Of a stretch of 64,000 bases of DNA, positions 61,395 to 64,000 are shown piece by piece. The stretch covers positions 2,604,001 through 2,668,000 of the forward strand of contig JACCLO010000003.1 in the NCBI GenBank assembly GCA_029448655.1, in the 5' to 3' direction. Origin of the DNA: Wolfiporia cocos (lineage: Eukaryota > Basidiomycota > Agaricomycetes > Polyporales > Phaeolaceae). The first letter of the stretch is position 1. Each line of letters opens with the position of its first letter. Under the pieces are notes generated by a model. That model did not search any database, was not told where the DNA came from, and worked only from the letters and a program-made list of their open reading frames with translations. The translations under genes were made by a program, and so were the position numbers.

Positions 61395-61890
61395 CCTGTG
61401 GCATTGGGGTGCAAATCCCTGTGGTACTGGGTACAAATCCCCATGGTGTGGGGTATTTACATTACAAAATCCCCATGCCACAGGACACAAATCCTCGTGG
61501 CATGGGGCACAAATCCCTGTGGCATGGGCCACGAATCCCCGTGGTGTGGGGTATTTACATTACACAAATCCCCATGACATGAGGCACAAATCCCTGTGGC
61601 ATGGGGCACAAATCCCCGTGGCACAAAGCACATATCCCCGTGGCATGGGCCACAAATCCCCATGGTGTGGGGTATTTACATTACCAAAATCCCCATGCCA
61701 TGGGGCACAAATCCCTGTGGTATGGGGTACAAATCCCCATGGTGTGGGGTATTTACATTACAAAATCCCCATGCCACAGGACACAAATCCCTGTGGCATG
61801 GGCCACAAACCCCCATGGAATGGGCCACGAATCCCCATGGTGTGGGGCACGAATCCCCGTGGCATGGGGCACGAATCCCCGTGGTGCGGG
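61395..61890. repeat. Minisatellite, block 5
   Basis: Same 22-bp family with TATTTACATTAC spacers near 61455, 61550, 61670 and 61750. Confidence 0.85.
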
Positions 61891-62018
61891 GCAGGAACAG
61901 CGTGCAAAACGCGAGCTAGCAGCGTGCGCGCCTTGCAGGTGCTGGGCGTGGGAATCTACCGGCAAACTCCCCGGGTGGCAGGCGCCCTATCTAATGGGAG
62001 CAGGATCAACGACGCGCA

Positions 62019-62051
62019 TGGACGCCACGCGGCAAACGTGGCGTCCATGTG
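62019..62051. repeat. 5' subterminal palindrome of Helitron copy 6
   Basis: CATGGACGCCACG and CGTGGCGTCCATG pair over 13 bp around a 7-base loop. The same structure recurs in the other copies (for example 58519-58551, with variants, and 63892-63924). Confidence 0.8.
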
Positions 62052-62479
62052 CGCAAAACGTGCGCTGAACGTGCGCAAAACGCGAGCGACACGCTAGCTG
62101 CACGCTAGCGACACGTGAGCGCCTACGGCGCGAGCTCCCATTATATTATGGACTAGCTTAATTACCCGTGGCTTCGCCACGGTCACACTGCTTTTTCCAC
62201 TTCAGTATATTATTCCAATCCATGTGTCCCTATTTCAGATAATCAGGGGTTTTTTTAAGTTACTTGTGGATCCCCTATGAATTTCATGTGCATTACCCAT
62301 GGGTTCCCCAACTTGCCTCTTTTGTCTCGTGTCTCTGCCTGCTCAGCCACTTCTGACACCTTGCTGATCCTCGGTCTCATCGTCGCTTCACTTGTAATAC
62401 TGTGTAATGTGGTGTCAAAATGTTCTTCATTTTTGCAATCTTTTGGCAGGCATCTACAGCACAGGCAATTTATGTTACA

Positions 62480-63015
62480 AAAATCCCCGTGGCATGAGGC
62501 ATAAATCCCCATGGCACAGAGCACGAATCCCCATGGCACGGGGCACAAATCCCTGTGGTGTGGGGTACTTACATTACAAAAATTCCCATGATGTGGGGCA
62601 CAAATCCCTGTGGCACAGGGCACAAATCCCCATGCCATAGGGCACAAATCCCTGTGGCATTGGGGTGCAAATCCCTGTGGCATGGGGTACAAATCCCTGT
62701 GGTGTGGGGTATTTACATTACAAAATCCCCATGCCACAGGACACAAATCCCTGTGGCATGGGGCACAAATCCCTGTGGCATGGGGCACAAATCTCCATGG
62801 CACAGAGCACAAATCCCTGTGGCATGGGGCACAAATCCCTGTGGTGTGGGGTACAAATCCCTGTGGCACGGGGTACAAATCCCCGTGGTGTGGGGTATTT
62901 ACATTACAAAATCCCCATGCCACAGGACACAAATCCCTGTGGCATGGGCCACAAACCCCCATGGAATGGGCCACGAATCCCCATGGTGTGGGTCACGAAT
63001 CCCCGTGGTGCGGGG
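62480..63015. repeat. Minisatellite, block 6
   Basis: Same 22-bp family in array orientation, with TATTTACATTACAAAAT near 62710 and 62895. Confidence 0.85.
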
Positions 63016-63112
63016 CAGGAACAGCGCACAAAACGCGAGCTAGCAGCGCGCGCACCTTGCAGGCGCCAGGCGTGGGAATCTACCGGCAAACTCCCCGGTG
63101 GCAGGCACCCTA

Positions 63113-63866
63113 TCCATAAAGTAAGGGGAGCTCGCGCCGTAGGCGCTTGCATGCCGCTAGCGTGTCGCTCGCGTGTCACTCGCGTTTTGCGCACATGGAT
63201 GCCACGTTTGCCGCGTGGTGTCCATGCGCGTCGTTGATCCTCCTCCCATTAGATAGGGCGCCTGCCATCCGCGGAGTTGGCTGGTGGATTCCCACGCCCG
63301 GCGCCTGCAAGGTGCGTGCGCTGTTCCTGCCCCGCACCACGGGGATTCGTGCCCCATGCCACGGGGATTTGTGCCCCACACCACAGGGATTCGTGGCCCA
63401 TTCCATGGGGGTTTGTGGCCCATGCCACAGGGATTTGTGTCCTGTGGCATGGGGATTTTGTAATGTAGATACCCCACACCACGGGGATTTGTACCCCGTG
63501 CCATGGGGATTCGTGCCCTACACCATGGGGATTTTTGGCCCATGCCATGGGGGTTTGTGCCCCATGCCACGGGGATTTGTGCCCCATGCCACAGGGATTT
63601 GTGTCCTGTGGCATGGGGATTTTGTAATATAAATACTCCACACCACAGGGGTTTGTACCCTGTGCCACAGGTATTTGCACCCCAATGCCACAGGGTGAAT
63701 TCCCACACCCAGCGCCTGCAAGGCATGCGTGCCGGTTACAGATTCTACAAGCAAAGCGACAACGATACCGAGCATAAGCGAGGTGGAGGAGTGGCTGAGC
63801 AGGCAGAGACTAAAATATATTCTTAAGACATAACGTTTGTGGCGAAGCCACAGGTAATTAAGCTAG
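63113..63866 (+). mobile_element. Helitron copy 8, inserted in copy 7 in opposite orientation
   Basis: 754 bp, 5'-TCCATAAAGTAAGGGGAGCTC ... GTGGC-GAA-GCCAC hairpin ... GGTAATTAAGCTAG-3'. The host reads CACCCTA before it and TCTAATGGG after it. Uninterrupted sister copies read CCCTATCTAATGGG, so the element entered exactly between A and T with no target duplication. These are the defining marks of a Helitron insertion. Confidence 0.92.
63345..63695. repeat. Minisatellite, block 7 (reverse orientation)
   Basis: The 22-bp family in reverse complement (CCATGCCACGGGGATTTGTG), inside copy 8. Confidence 0.85.
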
Positions 63867-64000
63867 TCTAATGGGAGCAGGATCGACGCACATGGACGCC
63901 ACGCGGCAAACGTGGCGTCCATGTGCGTAAAACGTGCGCTGAACGTGCGCAAAACGCGAGCGACACGCTAGCTGCACGCGAGCGCTTCCCGTTCGAGCTC

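Larger units (their letters stand above)
61222..62152 (-). mobile_element. Non-autonomous Helitron copy 6
   Basis: 931 bp. Second-type 3' terminus; the 5' terminus reads TCCATAATATAATGGGAGCTC on the minus strand. The minisatellite lies at 61395-61890. The 5' part carries a 13-bp-stem palindrome at 62019-62051. Confidence 0.8.
49892..64000 (-). mobile_element. Head-to-tail Helitron array
   Basis: Successive elements abut with no spacer. Written on the minus strand each starts TC(C/T)ATAA.GTAA.GGGAGCTC and ends in a hairpin (GTGGC-loop-GCCAC) followed by GTAATTAAGCTAG. Junctions on the + strand lie at 50945/50946, 57812/57813, 58606/58607, 60303/60304, 61221/61222 and 62152/62153. The left outer border has the expected A before CTAG (49891). 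The array runs off the right edge. Confidence 0.85.
62153..64000 (-). mobile_element. Non-autonomous Helitron copy 7 (interrupted, incomplete)
   Basis: First-type 3' terminus at 62153; minisatellite 62480-63015; 5' part to 63112, where copy 8 is inserted, resuming at 63867 with TCTAATGGGAGCAGGATC. The 5' end is beyond the window. Confidence 0.8.

Noticed and set aside
49892..64000. Interpretation of the repeats as subtelomeric or centromeric satellite
   Set aside because: Exact element borders, hairpin-CTAG ends, the A/T insertion site and the RepHel gene identify Helitrons; chromosomal position is unknown.

Overview
The window looks like nuclear DNA of a basidiomycete fungus, probably an Agaricomycete close to the Polyporales. 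Genes are split by many short GT-AG introns (about 45-70 nt) and tiny exons. Their proteins match eukaryotic families, among them a basidiomycete-type small secreted 'glycopeptide' family. The mobile elements are a Ty3/gypsy chromovirus and Helitrons. All exon structures were assembled by eye from splice sites and family conservation; nothing was computed or searched.

Layout. 1-4.1 kb: no supported gene. 4.1-7.6 kb (+): PCA1-like heavy-metal P1B ATPase with a cysteine-rich N-terminus. 7.9-8.7 kb (-): small TMEM170/May24-like membrane protein. 9.4-11.5 kb (-): a decayed and an intact glycopeptide gene. 13.5-15.4 kb (-): Notchless/Rsa4. 15.8-16.8 kb (+): pirin. 16.9-17.8 kb (-): EngB/Mrx8-type GTPase. 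19.4-20.3 kb (+): second intact glycopeptide gene. 20.9-24.6 kb (+): LIG4-like ATP-dependent DNA ligase. 24.9-26.2 kb (+): SAICAR synthetase (ADE1). 27.6-29.0 kb (+): 2-oxoglutarate/Fe(II) oxygenase. 29.5-31.0 kb (+): WDR5/Swd3 seven-bladed WD40 protein. 31.2-35.0 kb (-): GRAM-TBC-EF-hand RabGAP. 35.8-37.4 kb (-): single-TM protein of unknown function. 38.8-41.3 kb (+): FAD monooxygenase.

From 42.4 kb to the right edge the window is transposons. First comes a 5'-truncated, decayed chromovirus (gag, protease, dUTPase, RT, RNase H, integrase, chromodomain, an extra CCHC ORF, 3' LTR). Its reverse transcriptase is split by a solo LTR with a perfect 5-bp target duplication. From 49,892 onward is a head-to-tail array of Helitrons. 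One 6.9-kb member carries a nearly intact RepHel gene, broken by two in-frame TGA codons. The others are non-autonomous and filled with a 22-bp minisatellite. One copy (63,113-63,866) sits in the opposite orientation inside another, with the empty target readable from sister copies, so the termini (5'-TC, 3' hairpin + CTAG, A/T target) can be read directly.

The cellular genes are housekeeping or accessory functions with no visible joint pathway. The most notable system is the Helitron array with its autonomous partner. The chromovirus with a dUTPase domain and an extra zinc-knuckle ORF comes second.
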